The position numbers and the translations under genes were made by a program. Of a stretch of DNA of 60,000 nucleotides, positions 41,101-56,100 are shown in pieces. The stretch's first letter is position 1. The number at the start of each line of letters is the position of its first letter. The notes beneath the pieces were generated by a model. The model worked only from the letters and a program-made list of their open reading frames with translations, ran no database searches and was not told the origin of the DNA. The DNA lies in assembly GCA_012295275.1 (NCBI GenBank), contig CM022673.1, positions 16,665,310-16,725,309 on the forward strand, read 5' to 3'. This DNA is from Chrysomallon squamiferum (taxonomy: Eukaryota; Mollusca; Gastropoda; Neomphalida; Peltospiridae).

Positions 41101-44100
41101 TTAACACTTTATTATTTAGGTTTATTTTTCATGCACAAATTTAAAAAAAATAATGTTTACCCAAAATTATAAATAAGTATTCAAAATTTACAACATTTTA
41201 TATTTTATCTTAAAAAATAAATTGAGCAAAGAAAAGATGAAACTAACACAGATCTTTTTGTCATTGACTCAGATTTACATGAACTATTTTATTGTGCAAT
41301 CTTTAATATAATTCTTTATAAAACAAAAAAATAAAATAAATTCCCTTTCATTACTCAATGTATAATAAATAATTTATTATTTCAATATTTCAGACGTGGA
41401 TCCTGATGACACAGCAGCTTACAAAGTAGAAATCAGCAATGAGAGTGGAACTGCTAATGCCAACTTTGGACTTAAAGTTGTCAGTGAGTAGTTTTCATTT
41501 TAAATAAGTTGTGTCCAGCATATAATTAGAAATCCAAGTAAATTATTAAAAAAAATTAAAACAGTTTTATTTATATGTAAAATGTGATAAGCTGTCTCAG
41601 ATATTAAGAGGTAGAGTTTAACCATATTCATTGGTTTTAGCCTTTACTAATAACACTGAGTGCAAAATTAACTATATTTCTTGTCATCATGTCATTTGTT
41701 GAGTGTATATTAACATAAATAAAAGAAAATATTTCACACAGTAATTAGAATAATTCATATTCATCTTCACTTCCTTACAGGCCCACCAGCAGCACCCACA
41801 GGTCCTTTGAATGTTTCTGAGATTACAAAGAATGCCTGTCGGTTGTCATGGAAACCTCCAAAGAATGATGGTGGTGGTAAGATAACTAGCTACCTAGTTG
41901 AAAGACAGGAGATTGGTAAACCCTACTGGATCACTGTGTCCTCCCACTGCAAGGTAGGAATGACTGGAAACACAATTTAACATTACTAGTAAATTGGCTG
42001 CCAGAATTCTGCCAAAAAAATATTGATTATTTAGATACTGTTTTTTTTAAATTTTCTCAAGTCTTGAGCTTAGTTGTGCCAAATTGAAAAGAACTTATTG
42101 CAGTAAACATTTTATATAATAAAAAGAATGTTTTGAGTTATATGCATATATGTACAAAGATAGGTTTTAGATTAAGAAAATAATGTTTACAAATACTGAT
42201 TTTATTATTTAAAGCTTGACTGATTGAACTTATTTTAGCAGAATATGCAGCTTTAATAGTATATTGAATATTTGAGGTTTGTTTTTCAGGATACATCAAT
42301 AGATGTACAAGGGCTATATGAGAATCACCAGTACCTGTTCCGAGTGTGTGCAGTGAATGAACATGGGGAAGGAGAACATCTTCAGGCTGAGAATCCAATT
42401 GTTGCTAAGATGCCATTTGGTAAGTTTCTGATTTATTAATGTAGGACATCTATATAGGAAGTAATCTTGAATGTATGATGAAAACCACAATGCTGTAGAG
42501 AACAGATAAACCAATGACGAGAACAAAATAAACAGTTAACATTTAAACAAAAATGTTAAAATAGGAATTTGGTCTTCTACAAATTAAAAATAACTGTGTT
42601 CTGAATGAGAGGTATTATGTACCTCTGAGAATATGTTGATAGATTGCAGACTTTAATTCATTTTATCATTCCGTAAAGTTCATAAATACCCCCCCACACA
42701 CACACTCAGAGACAGAGAGACACACAGATGCACAGGCATACATTCATACATATATGGGTTATGGTGTTTGTAATATTTATTGTCATGTTTTTAACAGATC
42801 CACCTGAGACACCTGGAATACCTGAAGTGACCGAGGTAGGAGGAGATTTTGTCAGTCTTACCTGGCAGAAACCACACAATGACGGAGGTGGAAAGATCAC
42901 TGGGTACTGGATAGAGAAACGAGAACATGGCACAGACAACTGGTCCCGTGTCAACTTGAACCCTTGCATCACCAACATGATTAACATACCCAATCTCATT
43001 GAAGATCGACGTTATGAATTCAGAGTGTTTGCTGAAAATGAGGCTGGAATGAGTAAACCTTCAATGGCTTCCAGCAGTGTGAAAATTAAAGATCCTAAAG
43101 GTTAGTTGTTTTTAATGAAACTACAAACCTGTTTGAAAAAAACCTACTACATTTTGAAAATTCACTATGTCTAGATTTCTTCATTTTAAAAAACAGTTTG
43201 GGCTAATTTCCAAATTTCTGTCCAAGATTTGTGATTAATGTTTGTAAATGAAAATTTTGAGATATCTATAATCATAAAACTGTTAAATTAACTTTCTTAA
43301 ATATATAATTTTTTTATCACTGTTATTTCTCAGGTCCATTACAAAATGACATGTAAATAATGTGGGGATATATAAAGACTAATTTAAACTAAACATATAT
43401 TTACCAACACATGTTGATGTTACGCTTTTATCAGTATATAAGTCATTTTATTTATATTAATTTTGTTATTCATATTTGAACAGCTGCTGTTCTTCCTGAA
43501 TTCACTGCACCTCTTCGTAAAATCCAGGCTGTGGAGGGAAAATCTGCCAGATTTGAGTGCACCTGTACCGGAGACCCTGCTCCAGAAATACAATGGTTAG
43601 TATATGTTTATTCTAATAATTGTATGTATTTATTCATTTTATTCTAAAACTCCTACAATTTTTGGCCTTCATAATTCCTCAAGAGCTTTAAACTGAATTT
43701 ATTTATGACAGGTTCAAAGGTTCCCGTGAGGTATTTGACAGTAACAAATATGAAATCTCCTCGGAAGGAGAGAAGCAGATTCTGGTTGTACGTGATGTGT
43801 ATGGTGAGGATGCTGATGAATACTCATGTAGGGCAACCAACAGAGGAGGTTCACGAACCAGTCGAGCTGAACTGGAAATCAGATGTAAGTTATATTTCAG
43901 ATATCACATTATTAATGATACATAATCTTATTGCAATGCTCTAGTTAGTCCTAAAAATAAGCCACACTGAATTTATGGTTTCCATTTTTCCTGTGTATTT
44001 ACAACATATAACCTTTTACATTTTTCAATGCTGTGATAAAGATTTTGTTTCATTTTCTTTTTTTCTTCTTCTTCTTTTTTATTTTTTTTAATTTTTAATT

Positions 44101-47100
44101 AAAAAGATTGTAATTCTAATTATTGTTTCTTCCTGTTATTGTTATTTCAATATTTGATTGCAGCACCTCCTAAAGTAAATGTTCCACCACGCTTCAAGGA
44201 CATCTGCACTTTTGAAAAGGGTGAAACAGTTGTTATAAAGATTCCATTCACTGGAAACCCCAAGCCTGATGTTAAGTGGATCAGAGATGGACAGGAGCTG
44301 AGGAGTGGTGGTCACTATGTTCAGGATGTCACTGAGAGACATGCCATACTGACAATTAAAGAGGCTTCAAAATCTGATGATGGACCTTACAGATTGCAGC
44401 TGGAAAACCAGCTTGGAGCTGACTCTGCTATCCTCAAAGTGCAAGTCAATGGTAAGTGCTGCTCTGTTAGACTAAATGATGTGCATGATTAATGTTTAAA
44501 TTTAATACATTTAAACCACTTTAGACAGATTTACCAATAAAACTGAATAGTGTGTCAGTTAAAGTGTGTTACTTTTTACTACTTCATGAACCAATTTATG
44601 TCTTCAAACAGAATTAATTAAGCCCAGTATTTAAATCAGTTTACATCAGAAAAAGTATAATGTTTGAATAAACAGAATCTTTTTAAAAATCTATTTAACA
44701 TCTAAAATAGCATAATATTCAAAAAAACAAGGTTGTTTTGTGTTTTTTTTGTTGTTTTTTTAAATCAGTCTGCATTTAAAAAAAGTAAAATATTCCAAAA
44801 ATAATATTTTTTTTGACATTATTATTTGTCTTAATCAGCAAGATATTCTAATTCTTTATTTTATCTATTCTGGAATCTTTTTCACCAGTTTGTTCAAAAA
44901 AACTAAAACATTTTAACTTTTGTTGTTGTTTTTTCAGATCGACCTGATCCTCCACAGTTCCTGAAGATTGAAAACATTAGAGATGAATCTGTTGTGTTGT
45001 CATGGAAACCTCCACTGAATGATGGTGGTAGTTTTATCACTGCTTACCTTGTGGAGAAGAGGGAACCTCCATCTTCAAACTGGTCTAGATGTGCCTCCAC
45101 CAGGTAATTTTTTGAAAATTGATAAGATATTTTTATCTTTCTCAACAGACTTGATATTTGATTACATGTTTATATATTTGTATTTGTAAATCTGTCTACA
45201 TTCTCTTCATATCAGCAAATAATAAGAACAAAAATCCATTTATTTAACTAATAAAAAATAATACAAAATTATTATGATCCAGATGGTGACAACAGTCACA
45301 TTTTAAAGTTTACATAAAGTATTTATTACTTTTCTACTTAAAGTAATGCTTATCTAATTAAGATACTACTTGGAATCTTTAAACAACATAAAATTAATGG
45401 AATTATTTTTGCCTGGAACAATAAGTTCTTATTTAGTATGTCTCAAATAATTGTTTTATTGTATGTATTAAGAAGAATTAATTTTGATCTAGATTTGTGT
45501 TTCACAATGTCACTGGTCTTACTCCTGAGAAGGAGTATGAATTTCGAGTTGCGGCTGAAAATTTCTATGGCCGCAGTGAGCCATGTGAATCTACTGGTCC
45601 CATCAAAACAGATATACCCGAAGAAGCTCGCAAGAAGAAAGAGATGGAAGGTTTGTTCTGACTTAATTTTTAAAAACTTTAAATAATTTAATTTCACTAA
45701 AATATAATTTTCAGCTTTGATTACTATTTCGTGATTTACTCTTAGATAATAAAAGTAAGGATTTTTTTCTCCTTTAAAAATAAGATTATCTGTGTCAAAA
45801 CAAAGATTATTTTCTGTTTGAAATTTGAGTAAGAAAGTAAAGTGGTATATGTACTATACAGAATTTTATTACTTGATGTATAATATGCAGAGTAATTTTA
45901 TAACGTGAACAAAATATTTAGACTTCTTTGTGTTAATTAATTAATTTATTTATTTTTTTGATAGTCTTTGTTAACTAAATATTCAATTTCTGATTGTAAC
46001 TATTTTTTATTTTAGATGAATTTGGAAGAAAGGTCCGAGGCAAATATGATGGGCCAAAAATAATGGATTATGATAAATTTTGTAAGTATTGATGTATGTC
46101 CGTAGATGATTAAATTTCCTAGACAATTAGAATGGTTTTGTCCATAATAATGATGACACTGATTTTAATAAAAGTCATATAACACAGTAATAATGTTTTT
46201 TTAATTTTTTTTATATAATTCGTCTCCTTGAAATGTTTCTTTTTTCTTCCATGTTATATATTTAATGTCCTCAAACCATCTCCTTTTTTTCCTGTGATCA
46301 GACACAGATATCTGGAATAAGTTTGTTCCTCAACCTGTTGAAATCAAACAAGGCAGTGTGTATGATGACTATGAAATCCTTGAGGAACTGGGCAGGTGAG
46401 TTAGGATCATTTTAAATGTTAAGTTTATTGATAAAAATCCTTATTATATCTTAAACATTTTTTATTTCTCATTTTGAACATCTTAAGAATAATAATAATG
46501 AATCTAATTTATAATTTTTTTATCTCAATATGTATACTTAACAAAAATTAACTTATTGGTTTGTTTTTCATTGCTACTAGTGAATGGAATATCAAAGGTC
46601 ATGTTAAAAACATAACTTTCTTTCATGAGGTGCATATAAAAGATCAGTTGCTATTAACTGGTAGAAACAAATAACAGTAGTTTTTGATGTGCTTTCATTA
46701 AAGAACATCATCATTTATAGGACATTCACTTTATAATTTCTATAATTTTATATCAGTGGTGCTTTTGGTGTTGTTCATCGGTGCATGGAAAAGTCAACAG
46801 GAAGGTTCTTTGTTGCCAAGTTTATCAACACCCCATACCCACTAGACAAAGCCACTGTTAGAAATGAGATCAACATAATGAATCAGTTACATCATCCCAA
46901 ACTGATCAATCTACATGATGCTTTTGATGACAAATATGAAATGGTTCTCATTCTTGAGTTGTAAGTACTTAAAATAATAATTACACACAAAGTCACTCAA
47001 AGACAAACAAAAGCACACACATTATAACACATACATACATACACACATACCTACTTATATCACAGTAAAGCCATTTTAATACAAAACTTACTGGTCTATA

Positions 47101-50100
47101 CATAATCTGGTATTATGGAATGTTCATGTGAGGCAAAAGTCTTTTTGATTTTTTTTAAATATCAGTATAGAGCCTTCTAATAATATTGCTTTGATAAGGA
47201 TGAATAATATGGTTCAATAAATTAAAAACATTGATGACATTTTAAAACACTTTACTCTTATTTTATTAGAACAGTATAATTTTTTATGTTTTAAGAAATA
47301 AAATGTAGTTCAGTTTGCATTTTTAGTTAACTGACATTTGTTAGTAAAATATTATTGCCAATAAGGGTGACTAAGCAGATAACAATGTGTTTTCAGTTTG
47401 TCTGGAGGTGAGCTGTTTGACCGTATTGCAGCTGAAGACTACAAAATGTCAGAAGCTGAGGTGATCAATTACATGAGACAAGTCTGTGAAGGACTTAAAC
47501 ACATGCATGAAAACAGCATTGTACATCTTGATATCAAGGTAACCACATCAACAAAACCCACATAAATGTAGACATGAAGAAATTAGTGTAAGCCAAGAAT
47601 AGGTTAAAACAGTTGAAAAATAAATTCTGAAATTTTAAGAAGTGACTTTCCAGAGTAAAGTTATGACAATTTAATGTAGCAAAGTTTTTGGATTATAATA
47701 ATCATATCTTTTTTCTTCTCTTAAAAAAAAGAAAGAAAAGAAAAGAGATATGCTTTACAGAGCAGATAGAGATTCTGACAGAAATTAAAAGGCTTTATTA
47801 ACAACACTTTTAGTAAATGAACCTTCTTTGAGGTTATAACTAATCATCTAAAATTCTAATATAATTACTTATCAATGAAAGTATTTAAAATTAAGAATAT
47901 CTGTCAGTGTTTTATCTACACTGTTTTAAACTAAAGAGATCTTTTCTCCTGTGAACCTAAAAACAAAACAGTTTTACCTTTGTTGTGGGAGGAGATATAA
48001 ATTGTTTTTATTATTTCATTTCAGCCTGAAAATGTCATGTGTCAGACTAAGAACAGTACCAATGTCAAACTTATAGACTTTGGTCTGGCCACCAAGTTAA
48101 ATCCAGATGAAGTTGTCAAAGTCACCACAGCAACTGCAGAGTTTGCAGCTCCTGAAATTGTGGAGAGAGATCCAGTTGGTTTCTACACTGACATGTGGGC
48201 AGTGGGAGTGTTGGCCTATGTTTTGTGAGTAGCATTTAATAATATGAACCTTCATATTTTATCATGCATTCTGTTTAAACATATTTTGGCTAGTCCATTA
48301 AATATACAGTTATCTCCAGTGGATGAAAACTTTCTAGATTGCATTTATTCATTTTTCTAAGAAGATAATTTCAGTAGCTTGGTATTTCACCTGCCTTTGC
48401 TGTCATTGTTTAAACTGTCTGTGTCTATAATTGTTTTTACAGACTGAGTGGCTTGTCTCCATTTGCTGGAGAAGATGATTTGGAAACTTTGCAGAATGTC
48501 AAACGCTGTGACTGGGATTTTGATGAGGATGCATTTGCAAATGTGTCTCAAGAAGCTAAAGATTTCATCAAATCTCTACTGCAGAAGAATCCACAGTAAG
48601 CAAAACAAAATAATTAAAATACTACTATTTGTTTAAATCTAGGGTTTGTATTATTGGTGATTTGATGCATTTGGGGACCTAAATTTACAGTGTATAGAGA
48701 ACTGCTTGGAAATACATATGTAACTGCTTGACATCATTTCAGATTTATTGCAATTTTATAAAAGGAATAAAATAATTTTTGATATTGTTTTTAAAGTGGA
48801 AATAATAAAATCATCTGTAGAGTTTATATTATCTTTTCGCTGTATTTTATTTTCAGTTTTAAATCATTATTTATTTATTTATTTATTCACTTTTACTTTT
48901 TAGGAAGAGGATAACTGTCCATGAATCACTTGAGCATCCTTGGCTCAAGGTAATTATGGTTCATGCTTTCTAGTTTATTCACATTAAACAGTAATAGTTA
49001 AAATCAAATTCAGTGCATGATAAAGATCAGAAGGTAAAAAGAGAAGATGGTTAATTTAAAATGTTTCATTTAAAAACAGAATGTTTGCTTTAATGAACAG
49101 ATACCATTTTGGAAATAATAATAATAACAACATATTAAAAAATCTTAGATACAAATTATGCTTCTCTTAAGTATCTTGGATTTTAATAATTCACAGTATA
49201 TGATATTGATGTTTGTGATATGTATTTATTTATTTTGTACTTAAAATAGGGAGACCATAGCAATCTGACCCACAGGATTCCCTCAAGCCGATACAACAAG
49301 ATCAGACAGAAGATCAAAGAGAAATATGTAAGTTTATACTGCTATTTATAGATTCACTATCATAGTATTTTTTAGTTTGCAGTTGATAAGTGCCTGCATT
49401 TGAGACCCGTACACTGAAAAGTACAAAATATGCTCACCAATACATCAAGTATGGTTTGAACTAGAAGTAGCCCTGCAACACATGGCTTAAGTACTTAAAA
49501 TATGAGAATAGCAATTTACAAGTGATGTTTTTCCTTCCATAGGCTGACTGGCCAGCTCCAATGCCTGCGATTGGTCGCATTGCTAACTTCAGTTCATTGA
49601 GAAAACACAGACCTAAGGAATACCAGATTTATGATGCCTACTTTGGTAAGTCATTTCCAGATATATTTTACTGTTATACAACTGAGTTATTATTACTTTT
49701 ATTTTGTTACTGATGTTTTTTAAAGTCGGACATTTGTTGAGAATTGTTGAAATAAATTAGACCATTTTTTGGTGGGAAGTTTATAAATTATATAGTTAAT
49801 TATTTTTGCTGTGAAAAAGGACGTGTCAGAATTCTTCATTGTTGACCTTTTTGATCAGTTATTCAATGGGTAAAATATTTTAATTAAAGTTATTTTCCTC
49901 TGTTTTGTTCAGATCGTCGTGAGGCAGTTCCAAGATTTGTTCGTAAACCACGCAATGCCAATGTTCCTGAAGGACAGACTGTGAAGTTTGACTGCAAGAT
50001 CATTGCTGCTTCTCCTCCTATTGTTACTTGGTAAGTCTCAGAAAAGGTGGGTTTTTTTACATACTCATTATAGTTTAATGACTAAGTAGCTATGGTTTTA

Positions 50101-53100
50101 ATAGCTACTCATAACAGTTTAATAGCTGCTGATACATAGTCTTGTAATCTATTAGATTACACTTTTCCTTCAGTCGCTTAAAATTAAGCATTCATCATCC
50201 ATGTCTAAAGTAAAGATATTGAAAATCTACTTCATAGTTTATTTTTGAAAACTGAAAAAAAACAAAGATATATATTTAATAAATTAATGAATTTTTAAGA
50301 TACAAAAAGTATTATTTAAACTTGTGCTAGTCTGTCCTGAGATTTATGAATAAAAAGTTAACCAAAATAAAAATTTAAAAATTTAATGTAATCTTATATT
50401 GCATATTTCAGGTACAGAAATGACACAATATTGACTCAGAGTATTAAGTTTATGCAGAAATATTCTGGAAAAGAATATGAACTTAGGATTAGTCGTGTCA
50501 AGGTTGATGACAAAGGGGAGATCACTGTTCGAGCAGAAAACTCTTTCGGCAGAAAGGAGGAGAAGGCAAATCTCCTTGTGGAAGGCAAGTTGAAGTTATA
50601 AATGATTCAAAATAATTAACATTATTGCTGTTTGTTATTTATGCTATATGAAAATCAGACAATTTCATTTATTTACATGATAATAATTATTAAAATATCT
50701 TTACAGCCAGCCCTGAAGCACCTAAGCCTCCTAGCAGGGAAACTACACCTCTTAGAAGGTTGGTATTTCAATACAACATTACAATAATGAATTTACTGAA
50801 AGAATGAACTAAGGAAATAAGGATTCTTGACATCTCAAAGTCCTGTTTTAGGACATTTTGAAAATATACTCCTGATTTAATGTATCCAGGAAACAAACAG
50901 ATAAAAATTTATTCTCTTTTTTCTTAATTCCATTAAAGAAATCTTGTTCCAGTAAAATATAGTTAGGATTAAGTCTCTTTTTGACTTGTCTTGGACAGAA
51001 CTGTATGTTGAATTCAGATATGGTGTCAAGCTCATTTAATGGTTCTCATGTGATGGAAAGATCTAAAAACCAATTTTGTGTTTGTAGGAAGAGAGAGCTG
51101 GAGGAGATACAGTTTGAGAAACCAGTTGAAGATGAACCTCCACAGTTCAACTTTGATCTGCGACCCCGGGTCATCCAGGCTGGCTCTGACTTCAAATTAA
51201 TCTGCTGTGTGAAAGCTCATCCTCCACCAAAGGTAAGCAAATCAGTTTCATATTTAGTTCAAGATTACAAATTTTCAAAATTAATTTATGTATTTACCTG
51301 TTTTTTGCTTAACATTATAAACACTTTGTTGATTATGAAATTATTTAATACTGGGTTTTTTTGCTTTTTTTTCTATTTCAGTTACTTAGTTATGCTGATT
51401 AAAAGTAAAACAAATCCCCTTCTGTCTCTCCACAAATTGTTTTCCCACATTTTTCACTAGTTCTTAATTGTGTATTACCAGGTGAAGTGGTTTAAAGACA
51501 ATGAGGATATCACAAACAGCACACACTACAGTATTCAGTATTCCTATGGTATTTGCTCAATAGAAGTCCAGAATGCCAAGGTGTCTGATAGTGGCAAGTA
51601 CACCTGCAGTGCCACCAACCCTCTTGGAGACCATGAAACAAGTACCCGTGTCATTGTTGAAGGTAAGGAATCAACATACTTAGATTTAAAGTATATTAAT
51701 GCTTATATATTGTATTTTGTTCTTGTTATTGTTGACAGATACTATTTTTGCTTATACTGTTGCCTGTGTTGAAGGTGTGTACATAAATAAATTTTGTTAG
51801 ACAATAATTGAATATTGTCTTAAAAAAATAGCATGAATTGGAATGAACTAAGATATATGAAACAAATGTTAGCATTGCTTTTTAATGTGAAAACGTAATA
51901 GCATATATTTATTATCAGTAAATATACACCACAGGTACTGTTTTATTAGTAATGAACTTCTTATGCCTAATTAAGTGGAGATACTTCCAAAATGGCTAAA
52001 CATTTTAGTCTGTATGCATGCAAAATTGCAAAACATTTTAATCTTTCTATTCTGCTACAATTTACTTTTATGTCTCCAAATAGGTTTTTCTGTTTTAGAA
52101 TTTGTTTTTGATAAATATTAATTTCAGATCGAGTGCATTCAAAAAAGGAACAGGAGTCGATGTCATCAAAAACCACTTCAAGAATGGTGAGAAGAACAAA
52201 ATCTGGAGCCAACATTGAAGAATTTTCTAGCTATGAAGAAACCTCAACAAAAAAGACAACTCGACGTTCAGGAAGAGAGGAGATAGAAGAATCTTCAACT
52301 AGATCAGAGAAAAAGAGTGAGAGAAAGTTTTAACGAGTTTTTAATGATTTATTTCCTTCATTTCATAGAACTGATTTATAAGTGCAAACTCATTTGACTT
52401 GCAGTAATGAAAAACAATTCTGTTACTTTTTATATAAAGAATTAGTTATATATCACTTGAAGTTAGTTTATTTATTCATTGGTACAATGAGAAGATTTTA
52501 ATATTTCTGGAACATCTTTTCTGTTTAAATCTTTCAAATCAGAAAGAATAAAGAATGTAATGTAGACTTTTGATTTTATTATGATTATTATTATTGTTAT
52601 CATTATCATCCTAATTATTGTTATGGTTGTTGTTGTTGTTGTCATTATGAGAAAGTTTACTTTTTATCTCTGCCCAGAACGAACTGAAGAACAGGCACCA
52701 ACTTTCTCTCAGAATTTATCACCAGTAACTGTAACCGAGGGTGACAGACTTCAGCTGACATGTACAGTGTCTGGAAAACCAGAACCTACTGTTGAATGGT
52801 TCTTGAATGGCCAGGTATAATATAAAATTGAACTAATAAATAAACTTTAAAATTTCAGGAAACATCATGGTGGTCATATTTTCTTTAAATTGGTACCAGT
52901 TAGTCAAACTATTACAAGTATATATTTGTCTTAGGAATTTTCTGTTATTTAATTTAAAAATTTCTTGTTTTAGATGTTGAACTCTGATGATATTGTAACT
53001 CTGAAATACAGAAATGGGGTTGCCACACTAGAAATAGCAGAAGTAATGGTGGATGATGAAGGAGATTATGTGTGTAAGGCGTCAAATCCTGCAGGAGTTG

Positions 53101-56100
53101 CATCAACAAAAGCAAATGTTATTGTAAAATGTAAGTAAAAATATTGTTTATTCACCAGTAATTGAGTTCATCATCATTTAACTATATCTCTTCATATATT
53201 TTCAAAAAAATATTTAACAAATTCCTTTTTCAGCTAGATAATTATTTGTGTGTTAGATTTCCTTTTGCATTTTCCTTCCATTTTAGAATCCAGATTTTTA
53301 AAATTTTACAAAGAAACATACCCGTTCTTTTTTGTTATCTCAAATGTTAACAAAAACATTGGTTTAAAACTGAAATATTGATTTCTTTAATTTGTTAAAT
53401 ATTGAGGTGGGTAGCAATAAGTTTTGAACTACAGTTATGAGTAAAAATATCATAAAATAAAAGATTATAGTTTTTTGTTTTGTTGTTTTCCAAAAAGGTA
53501 TTGTTGTTGTAATTATTTATAATCTATAGAATCATGTGTCTGTTAAAACTGGAATCATAGGAAATCATTTCTTTAATGCAGATGTTTTATTAATAAAACA
53601 TTCTCAAAACAACCAGAAATTAATTACATACAAATTCAGTGAAAAAAATATCCAAAAAATAAAATCAGAAGTAAAATTTCAGATATAAATGAATTCTTAT
53701 TCCTAATGAATCCAGTCTTAAAGGACACTCAAGTAGTATATAATTTTCTTGATTTGCTGTGATCCAATTTTTTTTTTTAACTCCACTTCTATTACAGATT
53801 CAGATGAATCGCCTCTATCATCCGATACTGAAATGCAATGTAAATAAATCTCATTATTATTTGTAAACATCATCATTGCTGTGTTGGTCTTTAGTGTCAG
53901 AAAGAATAAGGCTTAAATAAACCTCAGCATTAAAAATAAATCATTGACTTCTGAGTATCAACAACAACAAAAACAATAATAAATAAAAATGAATGTATAT
54001 ATTAGAACTAATATCTTTGAGATTTAAAAACAATGAAAACAAAACATCAGTTCTTCATTATTTTTACACTTAATATCTATTATAATTTATAATGAAAAAA
54101 AATGTTTTGTGATACAGGTGATTTCAACAAAATATTGATTTGAAAGTCAAAAATATTCTAAGTTTTATATTTCATATAACAAGACTTTAAACACAAGATC
54201 ACTTTCTATAGTTCTCTGTTCACTAAAGATATCAACATAGCAATTATTTATTAATATATGTTTAGTTTTATTAACTTAGGTTTACAGACTAATTTCTAAT
54301 TATGTCTGGTTAAGTATGGAGTAGAATGCATGTCACATGTTTACTTCATATTTTAGATGTTGTGAGTAATCAAAGATGTTGTAATTAAAATTGTGATTAA
54401 TATCTCATTTAACTCATTATCTGCACATTGCTGTTTCTGTAAATGTTGTCATTAAGTATGTGATTAGTGTTTTAGCTTCAGCATCACAGATGACTTCATT
54501 GTCTATGACTGGTGTTGAGATCATCTTCCAGCTATATGAATAACTGAACTTACAAATTGCTTCTTATAGATCTCGTGAAATCACTATGTACAAAGCTGTC
54601 ATTATTTATTTTAAAATATTATGGTTAAAGTTGCCAGATCAGGTTTGCTGGCTTATTTAATGGTTATTATTTATTTGTTGTAAAAGCAATAATTTGTATT
54701 TATTTATTTATTTTTAAAACTTCCCTGTAATTTTGAATTATACGTTTTATTGACTGTGTTAGAATAAAGGTATTATTAAATATGAAACAAACACATACAC
54801 ACAAACACAGTACATATTAACACATATGTAGTAGTAGTATGTATAGATGTGCATGGTGACTAGATAGATTACCAGTAGCTCCTTAGTGCCTGGTTTCTTT
54901 CAGCTGATATAACATCATCTGCTACTGAAACCAAAGCAGAAATGCCAGTAGCAGCTGGTGAAACCCTCACATCCCAACCTGTCCCAGATCCACTCCAGTC
55001 TTCCTCCCTCCTAGAACCAAGTGAACCAGTAGAACAGTCCTCAAGTGAACCATCTGCAAGTGAACAACCATTAAAAATACCACCTAGTGAACCACCAGTT
55101 GAAAAACCTGCAAGTGACACACCACTTGAATCCTCTAGTGAACCACCTGTAGAACCATCTGTTGGTGAAACCCTTCAAACACAGGAAGTGAAAGATGTCC
55201 CACAAGATGCCCCAGCCACAGCATAATGTAAAACATCTTTGATGTTTGTTAATCCTTACAATTCTTCTTTTGGGCAGTTGTTCATTTAAGTGTTTTGCTA
55301 TTCTTTTAATCATTGATTTTTCTGTTAATATTTCTTGGAGGATAAAAATTTAAACAAATACAGTCATATCTATAATTTGATAATACATCAAGAAATACAA
55401 GTTAAAAAAATAATAATAATAATAATTAAATAAATAAAAACAAAATAATAATAATAATAATAATTTAAGACCACTGAATATAACTAGGAAGAATAAAATG
55501 TTTTCAAGCACAATCAGATAGTTCCCAGCCATTACCGCAGTCAGTAAAATTAATTTTTAATTTTTTTAAACTTCAGTGAAACATTAAACTACAGCTACAT
55601 TGAAAAGGATTATCAGTCTTTTGAAAAATAAATATTCATAATGATAATTGATAAAATTGTAATGTATTATTTGTTCTGTTTTAAAAAATTCACTGAATAC
55701 ACTAAATTTCTAAACATGATAAAAATGTAATTTATTGTCTTAAAGTAAGTTTTATTTTTTTTATTTTTTATTTTTTTATTTGGGGGGGGTGCATTGGTTT
55801 AAAATTACAGATCTTCCACCTGCATGGTTTGTTTCCATTGAACTTGATGTTTTTGTCTGCATGAATTTAAAATATATATGTGTATCATTTTAGTCCATTC
55901 TAACCTGTTTACTGACTAATTAAATATCTAAGGAATGTAAAGAAACAATATAATCTGTTTTGAAAATCTTTCTCGACCCAAAGCTCTTTGAGTTTTTCCT
56001 AACAATGCTGACGACTGATATTTGCTGCCTTTGCAATGCTGTGCCCACGACTGGTCACCTTCTGCCTTTTTTGCCATTTGACGCAGTTCTTTTAACATTT

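Noticed and set aside
50981-51460. 159-codon open frame as a single gene
   Set aside because: Only the stretch 51088-51232 is an exon; the rest is intron read through in the same frame.
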